From Spiro-02 sp034114085 (GTDB lineage Bacteria; Spirochaetota; Spirochaetia; Sphaerochaetales; Sphaerochaetaceae), in assembly GCA_034114085.1 (NCBI GenBank), contig JAXEWB010000002.1:62001-126000 (forward strand): a stretch of DNA of 64,000 nt, read 5' to 3'. Both the position numbers and the translations under genes were made by a program. How positions within the stretch are numbered: position 1 is the stretch's first letter; every line of letters begins with the position of its first letter. The notes below the pieces were generated by a model. That model saw only the letters and a program-made list of their open reading frames with translations, did no database searches and was not told the DNA's origin. Positions 26,297 through 35,182 of this stretch are shown in pieces.

Positions 26297-27325
26297 ATGA
26301 GAAAGAAATCATTGATATTTCTCATGGTGCTTGTTGCGGTCGCAGTCTTCGTCGGTTGCGATGCAAAGGATAAGGATAGCGCTTCTGCGGCTGCTTCAAC
26401 AACTCAGAAGACGTCGTCAAGCGCACGAAAGGAAAGCGTATGGCCGGTGAAACCTATCAACATTGTCATTACTTCCAGTGCTGGCGGCGATGGTGACTAT
26501 CTGACGAGACTGCTCAGTGTTCCTTTGGAGAAGGAGCTAGGACAGACGCTGGTCATTACGAATCTCGCCGGTGGAAATGGATCGATCGGAATGGATGAAC
26601 TCATGAACACCGATCCCAATGGCTATACGTTTTTCGTAAACAATACATGCGCTTTGTCCGCAAACGAGGCGAATGGGCTTGTTGATTATGACTACACGGT
26701 ATCCGCTCCAGTTGGCGTGTTCGCAAAGCATAGTGGAGAAATGATTTGGGTTCGGTCTGATTCTCCCTATCAGACCATGGAGGATTTGGTTGATGCGACA
26801 AAAGCCAATCCGGGGAAGGTCAAGCTCGGTGTGAGCATGGGGGGGTCGGTTTATGCCGCCGCTTTGATGCTTCAAAGGGCAGGGGCGCAGTTTTCGCTTG
26901 TTGATGCGAGCGATGGGTCGGAAAGAATCATAGCGCTTCTTGGAAAGCAGGTGGATTGTTGTATCGCTGGATATGGGATTGGAAAGGAATATATCGAAAG
27001 TGGAGATCTTCGTCCGTTGTGTACTTTGATGGGCTCGCGTTCAGCAGCTTTGCCTGATGTACCGACTGCTGTTGAAGCAGGGGTTCCCGGTCTTGTCGTC
27101 AACAACTTGTTCTTATTGTTGGCGCCAAAAGGCACTGATGTCGCGATCATCGAAAAGTTCAATGATGCGATTCTGAAAGTTATAAATGAAAACAAGGACT
27201 ATGCCGCCAGCGTAACCAAATACAGCGGGCAGGACGCTTATGCGCTCAATGTCTCGGATACTGTGGAAGTCCTTAATGCGACTCGCGATCAGTTTATGTC
27301 GATTAGTGATTTGCTGAGAAAGTAG
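26297..27325 (+). CDS. tctC: Tripartite tricarboxylate transporter binding lipoprotein (TctC/Bug)
   Basis: 342 residues. A lipoprotein signal ends at FVGC (Cys22), so it is membrane-tethered in the periplasm. A Ser/Ala-rich linker leads to the Bug fold, with ITSSAGGDGDYLTRLL replacing the usual PFAAGG loop and NLAGGNGSIGMDEL following. It captures the carboxylate for TctAB. Last gene of the cassette; a very strong hairpin follows. Confidence 0.92.
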   Translation: MRKKSLIFLMVLVAVAVFVGCDAKDKDSASAAASTTQKTSSSARKESVWPVKPINIVITSSAGGDGDYLTRLLSVPLEKELGQTLVITNLAGGNGSIGMDELMNTDPNGYTFFVNNTCALSANEANGLVDYDYTVSAPVGVFAKHSGEMIWVRSDSPYQTMEDLVDATKANPGKVKLGVSMGGSVYAAALMLQRAGAQFSLVDASDGSERIIALLGKQVDCCIAGYGIGKEYIESGDLRPLCTLMGSRSAALPDVPTAVEAGVPGLVVNNLFLLLAPKGTDVAIIEKFNDAILKVINENKDYAASVTKYSGQDAYALNVSDTVEVLNATRDQFMSISDLLRK

Positions 27326-27335
27326 CGACTGGTGG

Positions 27336-27382
27336 CATATGAAACGGGGGCTCCAGTATACAAGGAGCCCCCGTTTCATATG
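27336..27382. terminator. 19-bp perfect hairpin between convergent operons
   Basis: Arms 27336-27354 and 27364-27382 pair over 19 bp around a 9-nt loop, at the junction of convergent genes. T-runs are missing on both sides, so it may work as a bidirectional terminator or transcript stabiliser. A related start (ATGAAACGGGGCT) occurs in the hairpin near 61.9 kb. Confidence 0.65.
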
Positions 27383-27405
27383 AGGGTTGGTGCCTCCTGC
27401 CGTAG

Positions 27406-28512
27406 TCAGTTCGCGGTGACTGAGGTTCTGTATGCGCCAAGAAGCGTATCGATGATCGCCTCATCCTCCACGTTGTAAAAATCCCGATAAAAGGATGCGA
27501 TCTCCCGCTCCATGTCGAATTGTGGGAATAATCGAGGGTGGAGGTCGTGCGCCAACCATTGGAGGCTGAGTATCCAGCGGCTATCTGGCTGGGTGTAGCT
27601 CACGTAGTCCGCGGGAGTCGCCCTTGCCTGATGGGACTGGACCGCCTTGAGTTCTGCCCAACTCGGGTCGGAATAGATTTGCTTCAGGAACTTGTCCGCG
27701 GGAGTCTTGTAGCTGACGATATATACATAGTCAGGATTCCACGTCGCGATTTGCTCAAACGAGACCTTTGTCCATGTTTTTGAGGCGGAGCCCGAGCCTT
27801 TCCATACCGGAATACCACCCGCGGCTTCAACCATGGCGGTCTGGATCCATGAATCGGGACAAACTTCGAAAGCGGCAATTCCGTCAGTTACGCTGAATTG
27901 CAGGACCAGGACGGTCGGCCTGTCGTTTTCCGTCAGCGTTTCCGTCATTTGCCTGACATTTTCTTTCCGCCTGTCATACAGGGTGATGACTTCTTGGGCC
28001 CTCGCTTCGTTCCCGAGAAGCTTGCCCAATTGCAGCAGCTCCTCGTTCCATGCCTCCGCGGATTCCAAGTCCATGGTGAAGCTAGGGATGCCCAGTTGAT
28101 CAAGTTTTTTTGCTGTGCCCTCGAAGTTGGAAGTCTTCATCAGCACCAGATCAGGATCATAGCTGGCGATTTCCTCCGCGCTGGCGTTTTGGGGAATCCT
28201 TTTACTATCCTTGAGTTGCGGTACGATCAAGCTGTAGAAGTCCCCGAGTCCTTGATCCGTCCTGCTCAGAGCCTGCATGATTTCTTTTGCTTCCGGGAAC
28301 AGAAAAAAAGCGTCGGCCGGCATGATCGCCGCCTTGCCTGCGACAATGACCTTCCGTGGTGGACGTTGCAGGGATGTAGTTCTTCCGTTCGCATCCACCG
28401 CGCTGATGGGTGCCTGTGTTTGTTGTTCCGCGACGGCTTGGCTGGACAGCGGGGTGGCGATGACGAGCATCGCCAGAACAAGGACAATGCCGATTCTCGT
28501 AAAATGATTCAT
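27406..28512 (-). CDS. Type II ABC importer periplasmic binding protein (FecB/BtuF/MolA type)
   Basis: 368 residues. The ATG at 28512 has CAGGAGT at about 7 nt and starts a cleavable signal peptide (IVLVLAMLVIATPLSSQAVA). Two lobes joined by a long helix are typical, with IASYDPDLVLMKTSNFEG and IATWNPDYVYIVSYK as the paired 'substrate route' segments. No permease or ATPase is adjacent; the only candidates are 18535-20339, same strand, in the order expected if the cassette between is removed. A GCAAC direct repeat shared with ygeW and azgA lies upstream. Molybdate or tungstate is an attractive ligand next to a molybdenum enzyme, but iron or cobalamin cannot be excluded. Confidence 0.82.
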   Translation of the reverse strand: MNHFTRIGIVLVLAMLVIATPLSSQAVAEQQTQAPISAVDANGRTTSLQRPPRKVIVAGKAAIMPADAFFLFPEAKEIMQALSRTDQGLGDFYSLIVPQLKDSKRIPQNASAEEIASYDPDLVLMKTSNFEGTAKKLDQLGIPSFTMDLESAEAWNEELLQLGKLLGNEARAQEVITLYDRRKENVRQMTETLTENDRPTVLVLQFSVTDGIAAFEVCPDSWIQTAMVEAAGGIPVWKGSGSASKTWTKVSFEQIATWNPDYVYIVSYKTPADKFLKQIYSDPSWAELKAVQSHQARATPADYVSYTQPDSRWILSLQWLAHDLHPRLFPQFDMEREIASFYRDFYNVEDEAIIDTLLGAYRTSVTAN

Positions 28513-28597
28513 ATAGGACTCCTGGGGCTGATTATTTATTCCGTTCCCGCCGGCCGCGTCCTCATGGCGGCCCGCGCAGTTTTGGTAGAGTGCTTTT

Positions 28598-28612
28598 GTT
28601 GCATTCGGTTGC
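28598..28612 (-). promoter_or_regulatory. Direct-repeat operator GCAAC-N5-GCAAC upstream of the binding-protein gene
   Basis: On the minus strand two GCAAC units 10 bp apart lie 86-100 bp before the start codon, in the same orientation and at a similar distance as at ygeW and azgA. The rest of 28513-28953 holds the proA leader; a CTGTAGC/GCTACAG stem (about 28805-28840) is visible but no riboswitch was recognised. Confidence 0.55.
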
Positions 28613-28953
28613 ATTCTACCATTGTATTTTCAAAAATAGAATAACTATGAATAAAAAAAGTTTTGTCGGTATCGTGACGCTGGATTCTGTTCAGACGACA
28701 TATCCGGTCAATAGCCGTATCGTCCCGACAATGTCTTTATTTTGACGATTGCCAATGCGTGCGTAGGTCCACGATTTCTGATACGGGGTGTCGTTCGCGT
28801 CGCCTGTAGCTGTAAAAAGCGGAGAAGGTCGTCCGCTACAGCATGGGGTTTCAAGCAACCGCTGGAAAGGACCATTGGAAAAGGCTTCGATACACTTTAC
28901 TACACTGCGTTTTCCCGATAATCTGTATAGCGACAACGAAAAGAGGTAATCCG

Positions 28954-30282
28954 ATGGAATATGGTACATTGGTTGAAGATATCGCCCGCTTGAGAAAGTC
29001 GTTCCGAACACTCTCCACTTCGTCCGCCGCGATACGGAATGCGCTGTTGCTACGTATTGCGCAAGGGTTGGAAAATGACAAGGCCACGCTGTTTGAGGCA
29101 AACCAGGCCGACATGCGGGCCGCGCAGGAAGCGGGTGAAAAGACGCCGTTGCTCAAACGTCTGAAATTCGATGAGGACAAACTCGCCGGTGTCTGCGAGG
29201 GGATTCGGCAGGTAAGCCGGCTGGCCGACCCAATCAACGCAGTGACCCAGCGTCGGTTGCTGGATAATGGGTTCCTGCTTGAACAGGTCACATTTCCCAT
29301 CGGGGTGATCGGTATGATTTTTGAAGCCCGTCCTGATGCGTTGGTACAGATTGTTTCATTATGCTTGAAAAGCGGCAACGGTATCATTCTCAAGGGCGGC
29401 AAGGAGGCGGTTTTGACGAACCGCGCTTTGGTAGCCTCGATTCGCACATCCTGTGAAGGTTCTCCCCTTGGCAGCGACTGGCTGATCTTGCTGGAAAGCC
29501 ATGATGATGTCAATGCGATGCTTGCCATGGACAAGGACATCGATCTGCTGATTCCTCGTGGCACCAATGCGTTCGTCAGATATGTGATGGATCATACCAA
29601 GATTCCCGTACTGGGGCATGCTGACGGTATCTGCGCCATGTACATCGACAAGAGCGCCGATCTCGATATGGCGCTGAAGTGCGCCGTTGATTCCAAAATC
29701 CAGTATCCGGCCGCCTGCAATGCGCTGGAGACGCTGTTGGTTCACGCCGATGTCGCGCAAGCGCTGTTGCCGAAGCTCGCCCAGGCCATGGCGGAGAACG
29801 GCGTCGTCCTGAAGGGCGATGAACGTGTGCGCGGTTACATCGACTGTGAGGTCGCGACGGAGGATGATTTCCATACGGAATTTCTTTCGCTGACGCTGGC
29901 GGTCAAGATCGTCGATTCCTATGGAGCCGCGGTAGACCATATCGCAGCCCACGGTTCTCATCATACCGACTGCGTCATTACCGAGGATGTCCATACTGCG
30001 CAACGTTTTCTGCGTGATGTCGATTCCGCTGATGTATTCTGGAACTGCAGCACCCGTTTCTCCGACGGGTTCCGTTTCGGGTTGGGGGCTGAAGTCGGAA
30101 TCAGCACTGGTAAAATTCACGCCAGAGGTCCTGTCGGGCTGGCTGGTCTGATGAGCAGCAAGTGGCTGTTGAGGGGGCATGGCGAGACTGTGGCTGAATA
30201 TTCAGGTCCCCATGCGAAGAAATACCTTCATGAAGAGCTTTCGACTGGCGGCGTCAGCCTCGCCGGTGTATTCGAGGAGTAG
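28954..30282 (+). CDS. proA: Glutamate-5-semialdehyde dehydrogenase (gamma-glutamyl phosphate reductase)
   Basis: 442 residues. Second enzyme of proline synthesis, reducing gamma-glutamyl phosphate with NADPH. The ATG at 28954 follows AAAGAGGT; upstream frame has no family similarity. The catalytic Cys lies in QYPAACNALETLL, and VTFPIGVIGMIFEARPDALV marks the cofactor fold (split here for length: VTFPIGVIGMIF, ARPDAL). The order proA then proB is reversed from the common one. proB begins 2 bp after its stop. Confidence 0.95.
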   Translation: MEYGTLVEDIARLRKSFRTLSTSSAAIRNALLLRIAQGLENDKATLFEANQADMRAAQEAGEKTPLLKRLKFDEDKLAGVCEGIRQVSRLADPINAVTQRRLLDNGFLLEQVTFPIGVIGMIFEARPDALVQIVSLCLKSGNGIILKGGKEAVLTNRALVASIRTSCEGSPLGSDWLILLESHDDVNAMLAMDKDIDLLIPRGTNAFVRYVMDHTKIPVLGHADGICAMYIDKSADLDMALKCAVDSKIQYPAACNALETLLVHADVAQALLPKLAQAMAENGVVLKGDERVRGYIDCEVATEDDFHTEFLSLTLAVKIVDSYGAAVDHIAAHGSHHTDCVITEDVHTAQRFLRDVDSADVFWNCSTRFSDGFRFGLGAEVGISTGKIHARGPVGLAGLMSSKWLLRGHGETVAEYSGPHAKKYLHEELSTGGVSLAGVFEE

Positions 30283-30284
30283 CC

Positions 30285-31655
30285 ATGTCCGTGGAAAAAC
30301 ATCAGCAGTATTCCTCCATCAGCGCTTCCATTGATGCTTCCGTGCCCGTTCCCGCTGTCGTTCCGGCAAGTCTGCCCAAGAGCGGTTCCTGTACGCTTTC
30401 CCATAAAAGCGCCGACGCTGCGTCCTGTGCCGACGCGGATGATGTTTCCAAGAAAAGTACCGATGTTGTTTCCGGCACAAGTGCAAACGCTACTTCCGCA
30501 GATACCTGTTGCGCTCATCGCCTGTCCGTTGGGCCGAGGGATTTCTCCAAGGTCCGTAAGCTGGTGCTGAAGGTCGGTACAAATCTGCTTTCGGGTGAGA
30601 ATGGCATCGACGAAGCCTGTATCGACCGGATTGTCACCCAGATTGCGACGCTAATGCGGCGGGGATATCAGGTGCTGTTGGTCAGTTCCGGAGCCATCGG
30701 CATGGGGGCCAAGGAACTTGGCTACAAGACTGCGATCAAGCAGGTCGCCATGCGTCAGGCTTGCGCCGCGATTGGCCAGCCGATTCTGATGTACAGTTAT
30801 CGGGAGGCCTTCAAACGGCATGGAATCATCTGTTCCCAGGTGCTGCTGACTCGCAAGGACTTGAACAACCGCCGTACCTATGTGAACCTCCGCAATTCCG
30901 TGGAGACGTTGCTTGAGCTTGGCGTCGTCCCGATTTTCAATGAGAACGATACGGTCAGCACCGCCGAGATTGGTTCCGCGTTCGGCGACAACGACCGCAT
31001 GAGCGCCATGGTCGCCAGTAAAATCGACGCTGACCTGCTGATTATCCTGACCGACATAGACGGCGTATATACGGGCAATCCCAAGACTTGTCCCGATGCT
31101 AGGCTTCTGCCTGAGATTCAACGTCTGGACGAGACTATCTATTCCTATGCGGGGGGGGCCGGCAGCACGTTCTCTACCGGCGGCATGAAGACGAAGCTGC
31201 TTGCGGCTAAAATCGCCGCCGTTGCTGGATGCGGTTCCATCATTGCCAGCGGGTATGAGCCTGATGCATTGATTCGGCTGGTCGAAGGTGAGCCGATGGG
31301 GACGTTCATCCATCCGTTGAAACGGCTATCGCAACGGGCGCGTTGGATTCTGAACAACTCCCATCTGGGAAGCATCACGGTTGATGACGGTGCCGTTTGC
31401 GCTCTGCGTTCCCATAAAAGCCTGTTGCCCAGCGGCATGGTTTCGGTCGACGGTGTATTCGGGGAAGGTGACGTGGTACAGGTCAAGGATCTGAACGGCA
31501 AGGTTTTCGCAAAGGCCGCCCCGTATTTCAATAGCACGGATTTGTCGAAGCTGGTAGGGTGCAAGAGCGGTGACATCGTCAAGAAAGTGGGGAAGGGGCA
31601 TAAGGAGATGGTTTTCAGACCGGAGGATTTGGTGTTTGTAGACGATGCAGAGTAA
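30285..31655 (+). CDS. proB: Glutamate 5-kinase with N-terminal extension and PUA domain
   Basis: 456 residues; first enzyme of proline synthesis, phosphorylating glutamate, normally feedback-inhibited by proline. Catalytic kinase motifs begin at about residue 90 (LVLKVGTNLL, LLVSSGAIGMG, FNENDTVS), and a C-terminal PUA domain ends the protein at the usual distance. The first 85 residues are an extra Ser/Ala/Asp/Cys-rich low-complexity segment absent from typical ProB. The ATG has a good GAGGAG site, so the extension is probably translated. No better internal start was seen. Confidence 0.93.
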   Translation: MSVEKHQQYSSISASIDASVPVPAVVPASLPKSGSCTLSHKSADAASCADADDVSKKSTDVVSGTSANATSADTCCAHRLSVGPRDFSKVRKLVLKVGTNLLSGENGIDEACIDRIVTQIATLMRRGYQVLLVSSGAIGMGAKELGYKTAIKQVAMRQACAAIGQPILMYSYREAFKRHGIICSQVLLTRKDLNNRRTYVNLRNSVETLLELGVVPIFNENDTVSTAEIGSAFGDNDRMSAMVASKIDADLLIILTDIDGVYTGNPKTCPDARLLPEIQRLDETIYSYAGGAGSTFSTGGMKTKLLAAKIAAVAGCGSIIASGYEPDALIRLVEGEPMGTFIHPLKRLSQRARWILNNSHLGSITVDDGAVCALRSHKSLLPSGMVSVDGVFGEGDVVQVKDLNGKVFAKAAPYFNSTDLSKLVGCKSGDIVKKVGKGHKEMVFRPEDLVFVDDAE

Positions 31656-32562
31656 CTATCGGATCTACCACAGGAAACAGGATCTCGGCAAACGCATCAG
31701 CCAGTTGCATCGGGAGGAACAGTTGGCGATTGGTATCCTTGATGTCGGCACGACGCAGGAGTTGGAAAACAGTATCGCTTGGTATGTGGAAAACATGAAC
31801 TGCTGCTTGCATGTCATCACCCAAGACGATCGTATTCAGGTTCAGGAAATGCAGGAAGCGTGGCCGGAGATTACATGGCTTGTCTTTTCTTCTGTTACTA
31901 CATTAGGCGAGCGACTTAACGCTTTGGCCGATGAATGCTATACAACCTATTTCATGGTGGTCCGGAGCGACCAGGAAATGCTTCGTTTTGAAGGAACTGT
32001 ACTGATGCCGATGATGTCACGTCCCGACCATCCGGCTGTGATAGCCCCGGTGCTTTCCAATATGCTTGGTGAACTGATTCCGTCTGTTCGTGCGCCGCAC
32101 CTTCACGGCAAAGACCTCGATCCGATTTCTTTCATGCCGGGTTCTCACAATACCGCGACGCTCTATCCATTCCTTGGCTTGGGGATTTACGACAGGGCCT
32201 TGTTCCAGCGTCTTCGGGGCTATGATGAGCAGATTATCAGCAATTACTGGCAGTGTCTTGACTTCGGTGCCAGATGCTGGCTCTATGGGTATCAGATTCT
32301 GACGGTTCACACGCTGGCGCTTGGATTCCCTGGCCGTCAATCGGTGATAGAGGATCGTTCGGAGCAGCCTGGGGTGGAACGTTGTTATACCAAGCTGCTG
32401 TCCGTGCAGCAGATCGGAGGAAAGAATTTCGTCCATAAATGGCGACGGCATATGGATAAAGCCCTGTTGAACGATGAAGTCCGCAAACGGATGTCCGTAT
32501 TGTTCAAAACTGATTTCTTTACGCTGATCAAGACCTGGAAGTCTCCTGAGGGGGACGCATGA
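31645..32562 (+). CDS. Putative glycosyltransferase-like (GT-A fold) protein
   Basis: 305 residues, overlapping the proB end by 11 bp and the amidase start by 4 bp. The layout suggests a GT2-like nucleotide-sugar fold: a strand and turn pattern IGILDVGTTQELENSIAWY early, VVRSDQEML at the place of a DxD region, and an acceptor-side GYDEQIISNYWQCLDFGARC. The match is by overall pattern only. Between a proline gene and a cell wall amidase, envelope glycosylation is possible. Function unproven. Confidence 0.5.
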   Translation: MQSNYRIYHRKQDLGKRISQLHREEQLAIGILDVGTTQELENSIAWYVENMNCCLHVITQDDRIQVQEMQEAWPEITWLVFSSVTTLGERLNALADECYTTYFMVVRSDQEMLRFEGTVLMPMMSRPDHPAVIAPVLSNMLGELIPSVRAPHLHGKDLDPISFMPGSHNTATLYPFLGLGIYDRALFQRLRGYDEQIISNYWQCLDFGARCWLYGYQILTVHTLALGFPGRQSVIEDRSEQPGVERCYTKLLSVQQIGGKNFVHKWRRHMDKALLNDEVRKRMSVLFKTDFFTLIKTWKSPEGDA

Positions 32563-33332
32563 GCCGATTGTTCCGCATATTTTTTCCGCTGACCGTTTTG
32601 GTATCCTGCTTTCTGTTTCCCCTAGGAGCCACCGATACAAGCCGTGCGAATACCGTAGGACCGTTCGCCATGCCCGTTGGTACGGTGGTTCTGGACGCCG
32701 GACATGGCGGCCATGACCCCGGTACCTCCGCCACTTGGCCGTTTTCCGGCCCGATGGACGAGAAAGATATCACCCTCGACCTTGTCAAGCGCATTAAAGG
32801 AATCCTCTCGATTGAGGCTCCTGCGCTGAATGTGGTTCTTACTCGGAGCGACGATACCTATGTCAGCTTGCAGGGGCGTTGTGATATTGCGGTTGCCACC
32901 GAACCAACTATCGGCACCAGCGCCATTTTTGTATCAATTCATGTCAATTCTGCGCAAACGACTACTGCTGGCGGCTTTGAGTTCTTGATCAAACCCCAGT
33001 CCCGGATAGTTCAGATACTTGGTTCCGATTCCCCCGCTTCCGCCGCCGCCCGTTTCGCCCGGTATTCAAACTCTGAGTTGTCCCGTCAGCTCAACCAGCA
33101 GAACCTTCTGCTCGGACAAGCAATGGAACAGGCGCTTTGCGCGGCCTTTCCCAAAACCCGAAACAGGGGGATCAAGGAGACCGACATCTACGTCCTGAAC
33201 AATAGCCGCATGCCCGCCGTACTTGTCGAAGTCGGATTCATCTCCAACGAAACCGACGCCCGCAATCTTGCGTCACCCTCGTGGCGGCAGGAAATGGCTC
33301 GGGCTATCGCCAGCGCCATTCTCACTTTTTAA
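32559..33332 (+). CDS. N-acetylmuramoyl-L-alanine amidase (Amidase_3)
   Basis: 257 residues. An N-terminal signal segment (FRIFFPLTVLVSCFLFPLGA) targets it to the periplasm, where it would cut the bond between MurNAc and L-Ala. Zinc and catalytic residues are present: LDAGHGGHDPG (His), MDEKDITLDL (Glu), VSIHVNSA (His) and LVEVGFISN (Glu). There are no AMIN or SPOR domains. The start overlaps the previous stop (ATGA). Confidence 0.93.
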   Translation: MSRLFRIFFPLTVLVSCFLFPLGATDTSRANTVGPFAMPVGTVVLDAGHGGHDPGTSATWPFSGPMDEKDITLDLVKRIKGILSIEAPALNVVLTRSDDTYVSLQGRCDIAVATEPTIGTSAIFVSIHVNSAQTTTAGGFEFLIKPQSRIVQILGSDSPASAAARFARYSNSELSRQLNQQNLLLGQAMEQALCAAFPKTRNRGIKETDIYVLNNSRMPAVLVEVGFISNETDARNLASPSWRQEMARAIASAILTF

Positions 33333-33347
33333 TACGTCACGTTAACG

Positions 33348-34787
33348 CTACCGCCTGCGGCGGGTGGCAATCAGCAGACTCATTTTTAGTTTTTTGAGGT
33401 CATGCGAGAGACTGACCTTGTAGATGTGTGGATTGATTTGTCGCTTGTAGCTCTTGTGGAATCCTTTCAGACTGGCCGCCGCATACGTTTGAACGTCTTT
33501 GAGCGAGGGACTGTCGCCGACGCGCTTGCCATCCATCATCTTGCAGGAGAGCAGGGGAACACAGGACGAGTATTCACCCGCATGCATCACGAAGAAATCA
33601 GCCTCCGCAAAGGGATGGTAGAAGGTATAGTCCTGGTCATTGGATAGACGCTCATTGTCCAGCGTGATTAGATCCGCCAGTGCTCCGTTTTCGTTGTCGA
33701 AGAACCGCCAGACCTGTTTGACATCGGGGTTCGTCGTTTTCTCGAAACTATTGGAAATCTTCATGGTGGGGATGAAAATGCCGTTGGCGTTGCACTTTGC
33801 GCACAGCTTGTAGACACCGTTCAGGGAACTTTGCGTACCGCCCGTAACCAGATGGGTGCCGATGCCCCAGCTGTCGATGGGGACCTGGTCGTGGACCAGT
33901 GTCTGGATGATTTCTTCCGTCAGGTCGTTGGACACACATATCTTGGCGTCGGTCAGACCTGCGTCGTCAAGCCTTTTGCGGATGACCCGCGGCAGGTAGC
34001 TCAAATCACCGCTGTCGATGCGCACTCCGATGCTCTTGCCTTCTTTTTTCATTTCAAGGCCTACGACGATGGCGTTTTCGATTCCCGAACCAAGGGTGTC
34101 GTAGGTGTCGATCAGCAAGACCGCGTTATCAGGATAGAGTCGGGCAAATTCGCGGAATGCTTCAAGTTCGCTGTCGAAGGACATGATCCAGCTATGAGCC
34201 ATGGTCCCCGCCACGGGAATGCCGAACCGTTTGCCGGCGAGAGTGTTGCTGGTGGAGACCGTCCCTCCGATGAAGGATGCGCGGGATGCCGACAACGCGC
34301 CATTTTCGCCTTGCGCCCGGCGCAGTCCGAACTCCATGATCTTGCCGCCGTTGGATGCGAGGACCATGCGGGAGGCCTTTGTCGCTATCAGCGTCTGGAA
34401 ATTCACTGTGTTGAGCAACAGCCCTTCAATCAATTGGGCGTCGATCAGCGTTGTGTGGACGCGGACCAGCGGCTCGCCGGGGAACACGACCGTCCCTTCA
34501 TCCATTGCATAAATCGCTCCGCTGAACCGATAGCTGCGCAGGAAGTCAAGAAACGCCGGATCAAATTGCCCCAGAGCATCTAGGTATGCGATATCCTCCG
34601 TCGAAAAGGAAAGCCCTTCAAGCTTGTCGATCAGTTCATTAAGCCCCGCGAAGATGGCATACCCGCCATTGAATGGATTGTTCCGGTAAAACATGTCGAA
34701 AACGACCTGAGGGTTGTGCCCGCTCAAGAAGTATCCCTGCATCATGGACAGTTCATAGAAATCGGTAGTCAACGCTGAAACGGTCAT
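33348..34787 (-). CDS. pncB: Nicotinate phosphoribosyltransferase
   Basis: 479 residues; joins nicotinate to PRPP to make nicotinate mononucleotide in NAD salvage. The ATG at 34787 has AAGGAGC upstream. Diagnostic parts are LTTDFYELSMMQGY at the N-terminus, EFGLRRAQG with the PRPP loop residues, GTMAHSWIMSF and IRIDSGDLSYL-type GVRIDSGDLSYL. It is convergent with the amidase gene (16 bp apart). The 395 bp upstream (34788-35182) hold only a short CCCGGA/TCCGGG stem and no gene that I recognise. Confidence 0.94.
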   Translation of the reverse strand: MTVSALTTDFYELSMMQGYFLSGHNPQVVFDMFYRNNPFNGGYAIFAGLNELIDKLEGLSFSTEDIAYLDALGQFDPAFLDFLRSYRFSGAIYAMDEGTVVFPGEPLVRVHTTLIDAQLIEGLLLNTVNFQTLIATKASRMVLASNGGKIMEFGLRRAQGENGALSASRASFIGGTVSTSNTLAGKRFGIPVAGTMAHSWIMSFDSELEAFREFARLYPDNAVLLIDTYDTLGSGIENAIVVGLEMKKEGKSIGVRIDSGDLSYLPRVIRKRLDDAGLTDAKICVSNDLTEEIIQTLVHDQVPIDSWGIGTHLVTGGTQSSLNGVYKLCAKCNANGIFIPTMKISNSFEKTTNPDVKQVWRFFDNENGALADLITLDNERLSNDQDYTFYHPFAEADFFVMHAGEYSSCVPLLSCKMMDGKRVGDSPSLKDVQTYAAASLKGFHKSYKRQINPHIYKVSLSHDLKKLKMSLLIATRRRR

Positions 34788-35182
34788 GTGGCCGCTCCTT
34801 TCCCCGTCGGGGGGACAATGATCTTGCCCCGGACAGAATCCGGGACAGCGTAAGCAAGAAACCATCCGCACCCTATCATGATAGGATGGAACCCAGTTCT
34901 TGCATATGAAAAAAACATCTCAAGCCCTGACCTCGCACTGATCCTTCTGGCTTTGAAACTCCGTCCGATATCTGCGCCGGCATCAGTCCTTCATTCGACG
35001 CCAGCGCAGCGTCTTGCGCAAACTCCACACCCGACACCAGCAGGCCCTACCAGTTATTGAGCGTTGACGCCACGACAACTCCAGTCCCTGGCCGATAACC
35101 CCTCGCCGGTCCACCACTGTTCCCTTGCTGTTTCGTACCGCCATTATGGAGATGACGCTTCGCTTCGCATGACTGGCAGAAG

